NCBI GenBank assembly: GCA_913056235.1
Contig: CAJXMW010000003.1
Span: 62,001-126,000, forward strand
DNA: 64,000 nucleotides
DNA from: an uncultured Fodinibius sp.
GTDB lineage: Bacteria; Bacteroidota; Rhodothermia; Balneolales; Balneolaceae
Direction of reading: 5' to 3'
The position numbers were made by a program, and so were the translations under genes. Position 1 is the stretch's first letter. Each line of letters begins with the position of its first letter. Of this stretch, positions 18,935-27,593 are shown one piece after another. The notes under the pieces were generated by a model. The model ran no database searches. It had not been told where the DNA came from and was given only the letters and a program-made list of their open reading frames with translations.

Positions 18935-19789
18935 ATGAACAATTACAAGAAAACAGGCGTCCATAAGGCTACATTTACTTTACTGTTATTTTTCATATTG
19001 GGACTTAGTTCTCAAGCACTTGCACAAGTAAGCATTGCCCCGACTTCACTCTTTTTTGATAATCAACAGCGCTTTAGTTCGCTCACGATAAGTAATGGCG
19101 GGCAGCAAGCCCAGGAAATTTCTATTAGTACTGAGTTTGGTTATCCCACTACCCGAGATGGGAACTTACAGATTGTCAATGACTCGACGATAGCAGAACA
19201 AAAATCCATGGCGGACTGGATTAAGGTTTTTCCACAAAATTTTACTCTGCAACCTCAGCAGCGACAGACTGTTCGTTTCGTAGCTCGACCTCCAAATAAT
19301 TTGTCGCAAGGTGGCTATTGGTCGCGTGTTAGTGTTCAATCTAATCCTGTATCGCCACCTATTGAATCGGTAGAAGAAGGACAGGTTGGAGCCCAGATAA
19401 ATTTGGTTGTTAATCAAGTCATTGCCGCTCACTATCGAACCCAGAATGCCAACACTGGTGTTGAGGTGACTGGTATTACCTTTTCTCAGGTAGACAGTAC
19501 CAATAACGGTAAAATTGGTATTAGTATGGAACAAACGGGTAACGCTCCATTTATCGGTTCAATCAATCTCCAGGTAACGGACGGCAGCGGTAACACTGTT
19601 TACGAAAACCAGACTACAAATTCGGTTTATACCACGATTACGCGCAACTTTACCATGGATTTGTCTGATATCGAGCCAGGCAACTATACTATCAGCGGCG
19701 AAATAACTTCAAAACGGCGGGACATTAGCGAGGATAAACTATTACAAATCGAACCCGTTCCTTTCGAAAAGCAAATTACGATTGAGTGA
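18935..19789 (+). CDS. PapD-like periplasmic fimbrial chaperone
   Basis: This 284-residue protein has a signal peptide (LLLFFILGLSSQALA, cleaved at QVS). Its N-terminal Ig-like domain carries the typical chaperone features: ISPxSLFFD-type first strand (here IAPTSLFFDNQQRFSSL), then FTLQPQQRQTVRFVARPP, which is the G1-strand region that donates a strand to subunits. A second Ig-like domain follows (ITFSQVDSTNNGKIGIS onwards). Chaperones of this family bind fimbrial subunits in the periplasm and deliver them to the usher. The stop codon overlaps the start of the usher gene (GTGA), so the two are translationally coupled. Length is slightly above the usual 220-250 residues because of a longer C-terminal tail. 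Confidence 0.85.
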   Translation: MNNYKKTGVHKATFTLLLFFILGLSSQALAQVSIAPTSLFFDNQQRFSSLTISNGGQQAQEISISTEFGYPTTRDGNLQIVNDSTIAEQKSMADWIKVFPQNFTLQPQQRQTVRFVARPPNNLSQGGYWSRVSVQSNPVSPPIESVEEGQVGAQINLVVNQVIAAHYRTQNANTGVEVTGITFSQVDSTNNGKIGISMEQTGNAPFIGSINLQVTDGSGNTVYENQTTNSVYTTITRNFTMDLSDIEPGNYTISGEITSKRRDISEDKLLQIEPVPFEKQITIE

Positions 19790-22700
19790 CAGGATGGCTC
19801 CGAATAAAAAACATCTTTTTATTGGCGACAGTTTGGATACTGTTTGCCCTAGCACTGCCAGCTCAAAGCCAGCAAAACCAATCTTCGGCCACTGAAGTAT
19901 ATCTCACCTTTCAGTATCGCGGGGTAGTGAACAAGTATGTCACCGCCTATTACAAGGATCAACAGTTCTACCTGCCTGTCAACGAGCTGTTTAATATTCT
20001 CAAGATAAATCACACCGTTGATCAGGGTTCTCTGATTATATCGGGCTCCTATCTCGGCAAGAAAGACTATTCTATTGATTTCAACAACCAGACTGCCCGG
20101 ACCGGTGATACCCAAATTGACCTCCAGGCCAGCGATTTCATCATTAAAGAGATCGACTACTTTGTAAGGCCTGAAGTTTTCAAAACCCTGTTTGGCCTCT
20201 CATTTTCGACCAACTTTAATAATCTGACGCTGGACCTTGAGACGACGGACAGGATGCCAGTCATTGCGCAATATGAGCGCGAAAAAAAGCGCCAGCAACT
20301 CAACCGGGAGCAACCGCTGTTTAATCAAGATTACTATCCCCTGCAGTATGAGCGCAATTACAGTACACTTAACGGTGCTTTTCTGGATTACAATATGTCA
20401 GCTGTCTATTCAGGAAACTCCAAACTGTTTTCGTTCAGCAATGCCCTTGGAATAGAGTTTTTGGGCGGCGATGTCCAGGGAAGCATGTTTGGCGCTTTTT
20501 CTGAGCAACAGAATACCTTTACCACCAATGGCCTTCGCTGGCGATATGTGCGCCGCAACAACAACTGGTTTAGCTCAGCCATAGTGGGACAAACAAATTC
20601 TGAAGGCATCGCCAGCAGGCCTATCACGGGAGTTAAAATATCCAATAAGCCCATCGAATCGCGTCGCCTCTTTGACCGGTATCCCATAGAAGGCACCGTA
20701 CCGGCACAATCCGAAGTAGAACTGTATTTAAATAATCAACTGGTTGAATACCAGGAAGCCGATCAGTCCGGCAATTACCGTTTCCTGGTTCCGCTCACCT
20801 ATGGAAGTACGGACTACGAAGTCCGCATTTATACACCCGAAGGGCGTTCCATACAGCGTAGCTCGCGTATCCAGGTTCCCTTCGACTACCTCCCTCCCGG
20901 CGAATTTGACTACACTGTCAGCGGAGGTCAACTCCAGAATCCTATTCTTGGCTCCAATACCCGTGGCTATGTAGGAGAAGCAAGCGTTGCCACCGGGCTT
21001 ACCAACTGGCTGACCGCCAAAGCCTCTACGGAGTATCTTTCGGATTATCACAGTAACATGCCGTCCTTCACGGGTACCCTAAATGCCCGCCTGTTCAGCA
21101 ATTACCTGATCAGCGCGAATGTTAATTCAGAAAACTTCTATCGACTGACCTCCAGCGTGGTCTATAACAGTGGAGCCAGCTGGGGCCTAACCTACGACTA
21201 TAATCCCGGAGACAGCCGACTTTACAATGTGGGCGGCAGTGAGCATCAGGCACGGGTAAACTTGTTTACGCCTTTTAATATTGGAGAAGTACCATTAAAT
21301 ATTCGCTGGTCCTCAACTTACCAGCAACGAGGTTCAACAAAACTTCTGCGTTATCGTGCTGACCTCAGTACAAGACTTGGTCGTCTTAACGTACGTTTTG
21401 GCTACCAAGACCAACAGGCTGGTGATTTCAATCTGGAAACGACATCGGCTTCGCGACTAACAAATTCCTACACCTACTCACTGGGACGGTTCCAAGATAT
21501 ACCCGGCCTGCTGCGGGGTATGTTTCTGCGAGGAAACCTTACCTACCTGCCGGGACTTAATCAATTTGAAGAAGTAGAATTTCAGCTTTCGCGTGATCTG
21601 CAGCAAACCGGTCGCATTCAACTTGGGGTGGGACACAACTTTTTAGGGGATTTTACCTCCGTAAATCTAAACCTAACCATCGACTTCAACAAGATTCGCA
21701 GTAATACGAGCGTGCGAGCTACCGGCCCCAGCTACACGGTCAACCAAAATATTCGAGGCTCTATTGGTTATGATCCCCATGGAGATCAGCTACTGCTACA
21801 CAATCGCCAGCAGGTGGGCCAATCCGGGGCCGCCGTTCGCCTCTTCGTCGACAATAACAATGACGGCAAATATCAGAATAGCACGGATAATATCATCAGC
21901 GACCCGGCCGTACGCCTGAACAGAGCCGGCGGGAAGACAAGCGTTAAAAATGGTATAAATTATATTACACAACTACAGCCTTATTATCGCTACGATATTG
22001 AGATCAACAAAGGAGCTCTCAGCAATCCCATGCTGGTTCCCGATGTCAAAAATTTCTCCATTGTCACTGACCCCAATCAATACAAAACGATTCAAATTCC
22101 GTTTTACCAATCGGGCGTAATATCTGGGAAGGTTACGCAAAAGCAAGATAGCACAAGCAAGGGACTGAGTGGGGTGCGACTCAACTTGGAGTCGGCCTAT
22201 GAAAAGGACTCCAAACGAGAGAATTTTAGCAAAGAAATGCGAACTTTTTCTGACGGCTCGTTCTATACCTACGAGATTCCACCGGGCAAGTATAATCTGT
22301 TTATTGATCCCAGCCAGCTCGAGTTCCTGGAGTCGGTATCACGTCCCGACACAATGCAAATAGAGGTGGAATCATTAGCCCAGGGCGACTTTATCGAGGG
22401 GCTGGAATTCACGGTTGTACCCAAAGAAGTCGAAGCACCCAAGGCCAAAGCCGACACCCTTGGTCCTGTCACTGCTGATATCAAAAACGCCGATGATATG
22501 GTGAAGTTGGAAAAAGAACTCTCAGCGGATGTTGACGAGACGCTCCGGTTAATTGTAAAAGCTCAAAAAGCCTTTTATAATAGGGACTTTGACGACGCAC
22601 TCACTCTCGTCAATCGCTCTCTGGAAATTTTCGAAACGGCACAGGGGTACGCCCTGAAAGGCAGTCTCCAATACTTAAGAGGCAATAAAAGTGGGGCTAG

Positions 22701-22797
22701 AGAAAGCTGGAATTCAGCTAAACGGTTTGATCCAGATATTTACATCCCGGACATGAAAACGCTGGACCAGAAAGTCAAAACGGGAGCCAGAAAATAG
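19786..22797 (+). CDS. FimD/PapC-like outer-membrane usher with C-terminal TPR extension
   Basis: The GTG start overlaps the chaperone stop. The product has 1003 residues and a signal peptide (FLLATVWILFALALPAQSQ). An N-terminal periplasmic domain (about 35-155) is followed by a barrel region. A plug-like Ig segment (about 300-362) contains GTVPAQSEVELYLNN, then SGNYRFLVPLTYGSTDYEV and FDYLPPGEFDY. These are hallmark stretches of ushers, which secrete and polymerise fimbrial subunits. After the barrel come an EF-hand-like DNNNDGKYQN loop (~690), a carboxypeptidase-regulatory-like Ig domain (about 775-850) and a TPR-type helical tail (about 913-985; AQKAFYNRDFDDAL). Known ushers end with two small plug-binding domains, so the TPR tail is unusual. 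It is homologous to the TPR of the lipoprotein at 24676 in the same operon, which suggests the usher contacts the motor-like proteins. That last step is inference. Confidence 0.82.
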   Translation: MTGWLRIKNIFLLATVWILFALALPAQSQQNQSSATEVYLTFQYRGVVNKYVTAYYKDQQFYLPVNELFNILKINHTVDQGSLIISGSYLGKKDYSIDFNNQTARTGDTQIDLQASDFIIKEIDYFVRPEVFKTLFGLSFSTNFNNLTLDLETTDRMPVIAQYEREKKRQQLNREQPLFNQDYYPLQYERNYSTLNGAFLDYNMSAVYSGNSKLFSFSNALGIEFLGGDVQGSMFGAFSEQQNTFTTNGLRWRYVRRNNNWFSSAIVGQTNSEGIASRPITGVKISNKPIESRRLFDRYPIEGTVPAQSEVELYLNNQLVEYQEADQSGNYRFLVPLTYGSTDYEVRIYTPEGRSIQRSSRIQVPFDYLPPGEFDYTVSGGQLQNPILGSNTRGYVGEASVATGLTNWLTAKASTEYLSDYHSNMPSFTGTLNARLFSNYLISANVNSENFYRLTSSVVYNSGASWGLTYDYNPGDSRLYNVGGSEHQARVNLFTPFNIGEVPLNIRWSSTYQQRGSTKLLRYRADLSTRLGRLNVRFGYQDQQAGDFNLETTSASRLTNSYTYSLGRFQDIPGLLRGMFLRGNLTYLPGLNQFEEVEFQLSRDLQQTGRIQLGVGHNFLGDFTSVNLNLTIDFNKIRSNTSVRATGPSYTVNQNIRGSIGYDPHGDQLLLHNRQQVGQSGAAVRLFVDNNNDGKYQNSTDNIISDPAVRLNRAGGKTSVKNGINYITQLQPYYRYDIEINKGALSNPMLVPDVKNFSIVTDPNQYKTIQIPFYQSGVISGKVTQKQDSTSKGLSGVRLNLESAYEKDSKRENFSKEMRTFSDGSFYTYEIPPGKYNLFIDPSQLEFLESVSRPDTMQIEVESLAQGDFIEGLEFTVVPKEVEAPKAKADTLGPVTADIKNADDMVKLEKELSADVDETLRLIVKAQKAFYNRDFDDALTLVNRSLEIFETAQGYALKGSLQYLRGNKSGARESWNSAKRFDPDIYIPDMKTLDQKVKTGARK

Positions 22798-22800
22798 GTT

Positions 22801-24669
22801 ATGTCATTTATTTACCAATTAATAGAATCGAGGATGATCAGGCAACCACAGTATATTATAACCACATTACCCAACAGACATAACTTGCAAACGTTTTTAT
22901 TAAGTATTTTCTGGGTGGCCATTATGTTTACCGCCGTATCACCCAAAGCCAATGCCCAACTGCCCGAGGATACCTCTGTAGCTACATCCTCAGACCTGAA
23001 GATTGCCTCGATTGAGCAAAGCTACGATCAGCAGGTAATTCAAATACTTTCCAACTACTTTGACCGCACAAAGTTCTATGTCGATGTAAATATCATTACC
23101 GAAGTAGTTGATGAAACATATACTACCAGGCAGAATAAAGTTAAACAGCAGCGATCCAATGATATCACAATGCCGGGCCTGCCTTTCTTGCCGGACGAAA
23201 ACAGGCAGGGAAATCAAGCGAACCAAACGCCTGAAACCGTCGTCAATGAGCGAACAGTTCCTTCATTACGCCTGAAGAACTTGAACATTAACATTTATGC
23301 CGACTCTTCGTTTACAAGCGAAGAGCTGGAATTTATGCGAAAGATGGCGGGTATTGCGGCCAAAACAGACGAATCGCGCGGCGACAATGTAACCATTAGT
23401 CAGGTCTCGATGCCCAGTTTTAGTTCTAGTTCCGGCCCTCCTTTATCCTCCAGTGAGATAAGTAAAGGCGACTCCTCTTCAAATTTTGCTGATATTTTTG
23501 CCTCGCTCAATCAGTATCTACCCGGAATTATTCTATTGCTCGTAGTGGGTTTGTTAATATTTGTAAGTCGGCTCAACAATAAATCAAAAACATCCGAGGG
23601 GTTTACCAACCTGCGACAGCGCAATAGTCATTCGGATTTCAATGCACCAGTTCAGGATACAGAAGTGACTGCGACAAGTGCAAAGGATGACAAGGTCGGT
23701 TCAGCATTCGATAAGCTCATTGAAAAGTTTTTAAGCAAACCAAAGGAGATCAGCCTTTTGTTTGAGGCTTGGATTGATGAAGACCGTACAGCGGGAATAA
23801 ACAGAGCTGCCAAAGTCATCAGCACCGTTGATAAAGACCTTATCAAATCCTTAAAACATGTATTAAGCCAAGATCATTATTCCGCTATTGCAGAAGCCGC
23901 TGAAAAGCTGCCGGCCATGTCACTGGAAGAAAAAAAGGAAGTGGCACAAGAGTTCAACTCCATTCTACAGTCAGACGATACTAATACTGCAACCAACAAA
24001 AACAAGCAGCTACCGCTGTTTAAGTTTTTGAACCACATCTCGGATGAGCAAACATTATCTTTAATCAAAAGCGAGGATAGCCAAACCGCTGCCCTGATTG
24101 TCAATCATCTGTCGCAGCAAAAAGCAGCAGCATTACTCGATCAACTGGATAATGGCCTGGCCACCGACATCATGCTGGAAATGACAAAGATCCAGGATTT
24201 ATCCTACAAAAAGCAGAAAGAAATTTCCTCTCAGCTCTTTGACAAGGCGATGAGCCTGCTTTACAAACGCAAAGATGAGCAGTACGACCCCAAGAGTATT
24301 CTTCCGGTCTTGGAAAGCCTGCCGGTGACAGAACAGCGTCGATATATCGAGCAGTTAAAAGAAAAAGGAGCTTCGGTAGGCAAATTCATTGAAGATTACT
24401 TTATCACCATTGAACAAATTCCGGATCTGGATAATGAGCTGCTCAAGAACGCCACCAGGGCTATTAACACTGAAACCCTGCTGGATGCTGTTATCGGTCT
24501 GGACGAATCTGTAACTGAAAAGTTGCTTTCCCTTCGTCCGCAAAGAGAACAACGGCTCATCCGAATGGAGCTCGACCAGATAAGCGAAGAAGATGAATTT
24601 GATACCAACTACGCAAAATCACAGTTGATGAGAGCAATTCGTCAAACCGCCAACCGATTTAATAATTAG
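22801..24669 (+). CDS. FliF (RBM3-TM)-FliG fusion protein, rotor/switch-like
   Basis: The protein has 622 residues. A hydrophobic signal or anchor lies at about 31-52 (ending PKANAQ). Residues ~72-205 match the third ring-building motif of the flagellar MS-ring protein FliF: a YDQQVIQILSNYF helix, VDVNI strand, ETYTT, a polar beta-collar-like insert, LNINIYADSSFTSEELEFMR and the signature RGDNVTISQVSMP. A membrane helix follows (239-257, PGIILLLVVGLLIFVSRL), as in FliF. The cytoplasmic part is a whole FliG: N-domain (about 300-392), middle domain with FKFLNHISDEQTLSLI and EDSQTAALIVNHL (EHPQ-like motif), and C-domain (about 530-620) with ESVTEKLLSLRPQREQRL. FliF's first membrane helix and RBM1/RBM2 are absent. 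In flagella FliF and FliG form the rotor on which MotA acts. The gene lies 3 bases after the usher. I am confident of the homology; function here is inferred. Confidence 0.85.
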   Translation: MSFIYQLIESRMIRQPQYIITTLPNRHNLQTFLLSIFWVAIMFTAVSPKANAQLPEDTSVATSSDLKIASIEQSYDQQVIQILSNYFDRTKFYVDVNIITEVVDETYTTRQNKVKQQRSNDITMPGLPFLPDENRQGNQANQTPETVVNERTVPSLRLKNLNINIYADSSFTSEELEFMRKMAGIAAKTDESRGDNVTISQVSMPSFSSSSGPPLSSSEISKGDSSSNFADIFASLNQYLPGIILLLVVGLLIFVSRLNNKSKTSEGFTNLRQRNSHSDFNAPVQDTEVTATSAKDDKVGSAFDKLIEKFLSKPKEISLLFEAWIDEDRTAGINRAAKVISTVDKDLIKSLKHVLSQDHYSAIAEAAEKLPAMSLEEKKEVAQEFNSILQSDDTNTATNKNKQLPLFKFLNHISDEQTLSLIKSEDSQTAALIVNHLSQQKAAALLDQLDNGLATDIMLEMTKIQDLSYKKQKEISSQLFDKAMSLLYKRKDEQYDPKSILPVLESLPVTEQRRYIEQLKEKGASVGKFIEDYFITIEQIPDLDNELLKNATRAINTETLLDAVIGLDESVTEKLLSLRPQREQRLIRMELDQISEEDEFDTNYAKSQLMRAIRQTANRFNN

Positions 24670-24675
24670 AACTGA

Positions 24676-25203
24676 TTGATATTCAATAACAAATACATAT
24701 CGCTTTTAATAGTGGTCGGGTTGCTGGGTGGATTATGGGCTGGGTGCGGTAATACAAATCAGGTACAGCAAAGTAGTAACCAATCAGCGGCAGCTGATAC
24801 GGCTCAACAAAAATCTACATCAAATCAAAAAGCCGATCAAAAGGATGAAGAACAAATAAAAGCCTTGAAGGAAAAGTATGGCGAACGGTTACGATCAAGG
24901 TATCAGGATCAGGCCAATGAGATTACGACCTACTATATTCTTGCTCAACGTCACTTTTACAATCGTGAATACCAAAATGCGCTCTCTTATATAAAGAAAG
25001 CTGAAAATGTACGTACAAATGCTGATGTCTTGGCCTTGAAGGGTAACATCTATTACGGATTGAATAACACTGACAAATTTGTGGACAACTGGAGAAAGGC
25101 TCTCGAGATGGATCGAAACGTGCCCCTGCCCCTATCTGATAGTCTAATCGAGGCATTGCAAGAACATGATCTGATTAACGAAAATCTTGAACCAAATTTC
25201 TAA
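24676..25203 (+). CDS. TPR lipoprotein of the motor operon
   Basis: The gene begins with TTG six bases after the FliF-FliG gene. The product has 175 residues and a lipoprotein signal with lipobox LWAGC (Cys24), so it should be lipid-anchored in the periplasm. A Gln/Ser/Lys-rich linker leads to a helical TPR-type domain (about 88-155; AQRHFYNREYQNALSYIKK, then ALKGNIYYGL and WRKALEMDRN). This domain aligns well with the C-terminal tail of the usher (AQKAFYNRDFDDAL, ALKGSLQYL). It therefore looks like a free copy of the same adaptor. A bridging role between outer-membrane usher and inner-membrane motor is inference. Confidence 0.75.
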   Translation: MIFNNKYISLLIVVGLLGGLWAGCGNTNQVQQSSNQSAAADTAQQKSTSNQKADQKDEEQIKALKEKYGERLRSRYQDQANEITTYYILAQRHFYNREYQNALSYIKKAENVRTNADVLALKGNIYYGLNNTDKFVDNWRKALEMDRNVPLPLSDSLIEALQEHDLINENLEPNF

Positions 25204-25215
25204 ACGTAAAGCTCT

Positions 25216-26013
25216 ATGCGCACATCCTTCTCAAATATACTATGCTTTCTGGGTTCACTTCTCCTGATGATTTGGGGAGCGCTTATGGTTATTGGCTTTG
25301 GCGAATATAACCTCATTCCTCCCTCCTACGAGTTTTTGAACTTGCCCAGCCTTGCTATTGTATTTGGTGGAATCCTGGCCAGCGTTTTTATCAGCTATCC
25401 GTTTCATAAGGTGACCAAAGCTTTGAGAAACAGTGTACGTCTCTTTTCTCACAGTGAGATCACCGACGATCAACTGGAGCAGGACGTGGAAAAAATTCTG
25501 GATTGGCAGAAGATGATAAAAAAAGATAAGAGACAAGCGGTATCGGAGCTTTCCGAGAAATATCATGGTCAATTCGAAGGATACTTATTTTCATTGATGG
25601 ATACCAATTATTCCACCGATGAACTCCGTGAGCTCGGGGAAGCTTATATCCAAGAGTCCTATTCCCGCAAGCAGCGGATCAACGAAATAATTTCGAGCAT
25701 GGGCAAAGTATCACCTGTTTTTGGGATGCTGGGAACTCTCTTTGGACTGATTGTAATTTTATCCGGTTTTGATCAACTGGAATCACTTCTTTCGGGACTG
25801 GGGGCCGCATTGATGACAACCTTTTACGGAATATTAATCGGGAATTTCATTTTCAATCCCATTGCCAGAAAGATGAGCAATACTGCCTCGCTGCAGTATT
25901 TTAGAAAAAAGCTTATCCTCGAGGGCATTCTGCTCATCGAAAAACGGAAAACATCCCTGCAAATTTACGACAAGCTCCATGCTCACATGCAAAGAAGCGA
26001 AGCCCAGATATAA
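25216..26013 (+). CDS. motA: MotA-family stator protein
   Basis: The protein has 265 residues with four membrane helices (about 8-28, 44-62, 164-185, 192-217) and a large cytoplasmic loop (about 63-160) rich in charged residues, as in MotA/PomA. The third helix carries SPVFGMLGTLFGLIVIL and the fourth ends NFIFNPIARK, which places the two functionally important prolines (Pro166, Pro215) as in flagellar MotA. It is closer in layout to MotA than to the shorter ExbB/TolQ proteins. With MotB it would form an ion-channel stator that pushes on FliG. The partner FliG lies two genes upstream in fused form. The symbol reflects family, not a proven flagellar role. Confidence 0.88.
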   Translation: MRTSFSNILCFLGSLLLMIWGALMVIGFGEYNLIPPSYEFLNLPSLAIVFGGILASVFISYPFHKVTKALRNSVRLFSHSEITDDQLEQDVEKILDWQKMIKKDKRQAVSELSEKYHGQFEGYLFSLMDTNYSTDELRELGEAYIQESYSRKQRINEIISSMGKVSPVFGMLGTLFGLIVILSGFDQLESLLSGLGAALMTTFYGILIGNFIFNPIARKMSNTASLQYFRKKLILEGILLIEKRKTSLQIYDKLHAHMQRSEAQI

Positions 26014-26037
26014 CATTTAAACTCACTTTCTCCCAGA

Positions 26038-27543
26038 TTGAAACCAGAATCACCAAATAACAACGAATCGCTCTTCCCCGACAGGGACTTTGACGTCGAG
26101 GATGAACAAAGTTGGCAAGTTAGCTATCTGGATATCGTCACAATATTGCTCGGTTTCCTGTTTGTCCTGCTGGCGCTCACTAATATGAATCAACTTGAGA
26201 TCTCGTCAGTCTCAAAACTTTTTAAATCATCTAGTAACGAAACAGAATTTATTACAACCCCTATTGAAGACATCAAAAAGGAACTTGAAAAGCTATTACA
26301 GGATGAAATTGAGGCCGGTAAGCTTGAAATTGTACGCGACTTAAATGATTTACGCATACGCTTCAGCAGTGATGATCTATACAAATCAGGCAGTACTAAA
26401 CTGCAACTCGGTGCTTCTCGGCTGCTCGACCAGGTACTCGCAGCAATTAAAAAACTACGACATGATGATTTCTATATTGATGTGGAGGGCCATACCGACA
26501 ACACTCCAATTGCAACAACGGCCTACCCCTCTAACTGGGAGCTCTCAACGGCCCGAGCCTCCAACATCGTCAAATATTTTTCTGAAAGAGGCATTGCAAA
26601 TCAACGTCTAAAAGCTTCGGGCTATGCAGACTCTCGTCCCCGTGTACCCAACGAGGATTCACTGGGTAATCCCATTCCCAAAAACAAGGATTTAAACCGT
26701 CGCATTGTACTTAGGCTATACTACTCAACTGCTGATGAACAAAAAGAGAAATCCAACCCTTCCATCTTAGCCCAAAATCAGCAAGCCGATTCCAGCGTTG
26801 CCTGTAAGTATGCCATACAAGTTGGAGGTTTTAAAATATTTGAAAATGGAATCAGTATGGCCCGGATAGCTGAAGAAAAAACTGACTACGAGTTTACCAT
26901 CACTTATAACCGTCAAATATTTTCCGTACGTACCTTGAGCACTCCTTCATTTTCTGAAGCCCTGGATAACTACCGAACTATTGCAAATAACTTTGAGGAT
27001 CGTCAAATAGGGCTCATCCATCAGTGCTATAGCAATGAAAAGAAGATTCCGCCACCCATCGACTATGTGATTCAATTCGGGGCTTTTAACAGTAAAGAGA
27101 ATGCGCAGGAGTACCGTTCTAGGTTGTCCAGAGAATACCAAATTTCGGCTCACCTTGCAGAATCTTCTTCTCAGTATTTCAAGGTCGTTAGTGGTCCCTA
27201 TGAGTCAACTGAATCGGCTACAGCATATCTCAAACAATATAAAAACAAACAGCTTCCCGATAATATCTTTCTGGATTATGTTGCTGATACAACAGTGGAA
27301 TACAAGTTTGACACACAACTGCAACTAGCTTCCTTTTCAAAGGATAATGAAGCCCGGAATTTTTCGAGGGAAATCTCAAATAAGTTGGATATTAAAACAT
27401 CGGTAACAACCTTTGGGGAAGGTTCGTACTATGTAGTTACAAGAGAGTTTCAGAAATGGTCTAATGCGCTAGAACTTTATAATCGGATTGAAAAAAAAGA
27501 ACCAAGCCTCTCACCGGTCATTTACCTTTTGGAGTACTCCTGA
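26038..27543 (+). CDS. motB: MotB-family stator protein with three C-terminal SPOR-like repeats
   Basis: The gene starts with TTG, 24 bases after motA. The product has 501 residues. A short cytoplasmic stretch leads into one membrane helix with SYLDIVTILLGFLFVLLAL; the Asp is residue 32, the same number as the proton-binding Asp32 of Escherichia coli MotB. An OmpA-like peptidoglycan-binding domain (about 110-230) contains GHTDNTPI, NWELSTARASNIVKYF and NRRIVLRL. Beyond it are three SPOR-like repeats at about 256-320 (YAIQVGGF), 341-400 (YVIQFGAF) and 422-485 (TQLQLASF). SPOR domains bind peptidoglycan lacking stem peptides. Typical MotB proteins are about 250-310 residues and end after the OmpA domain, so this is a much extended form. 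It is the last gene of the operon. Confidence 0.87.
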   Translation: MKPESPNNNESLFPDRDFDVEDEQSWQVSYLDIVTILLGFLFVLLALTNMNQLEISSVSKLFKSSSNETEFITTPIEDIKKELEKLLQDEIEAGKLEIVRDLNDLRIRFSSDDLYKSGSTKLQLGASRLLDQVLAAIKKLRHDDFYIDVEGHTDNTPIATTAYPSNWELSTARASNIVKYFSERGIANQRLKASGYADSRPRVPNEDSLGNPIPKNKDLNRRIVLRLYYSTADEQKEKSNPSILAQNQQADSSVACKYAIQVGGFKIFENGISMARIAEEKTDYEFTITYNRQIFSVRTLSTPSFSEALDNYRTIANNFEDRQIGLIHQCYSNEKKIPPPIDYVIQFGAFNSKENAQEYRSRLSREYQISAHLAESSSQYFKVVSGPYESTESATAYLKQYKNKQLPDNIFLDYVADTTVEYKFDTQLQLASFSKDNEARNFSREISNKLDIKTSVTTFGEGSYYVVTREFQKWSNALELYNRIEKKEPSLSPVIYLLEYS

Positions 27544-27593
27544 CATTCCCCAATTTTCTATCTTTGGACATCACTCATACCTAAGACGGATTA

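Noticed and set aside
22801-27543. Reading the locus as a flagellar gene cluster
   Set aside because: No FliM/FliN, rod, hook, filament or export gene lies nearby, FliF is reduced to one ring domain, and the genes continue directly from a chaperone-usher operon.
25216-27543. ExbB/ExbD, TolQ/TolR or GldL/GldM identity for the motA/motB pair
   Set aside because: The first protein has four helices and a large cytoplasmic loop with MotA-type prolines; the second has the MotB YxD membrane motif and an OmpA domain, unlike ExbD/TolR or GldM.
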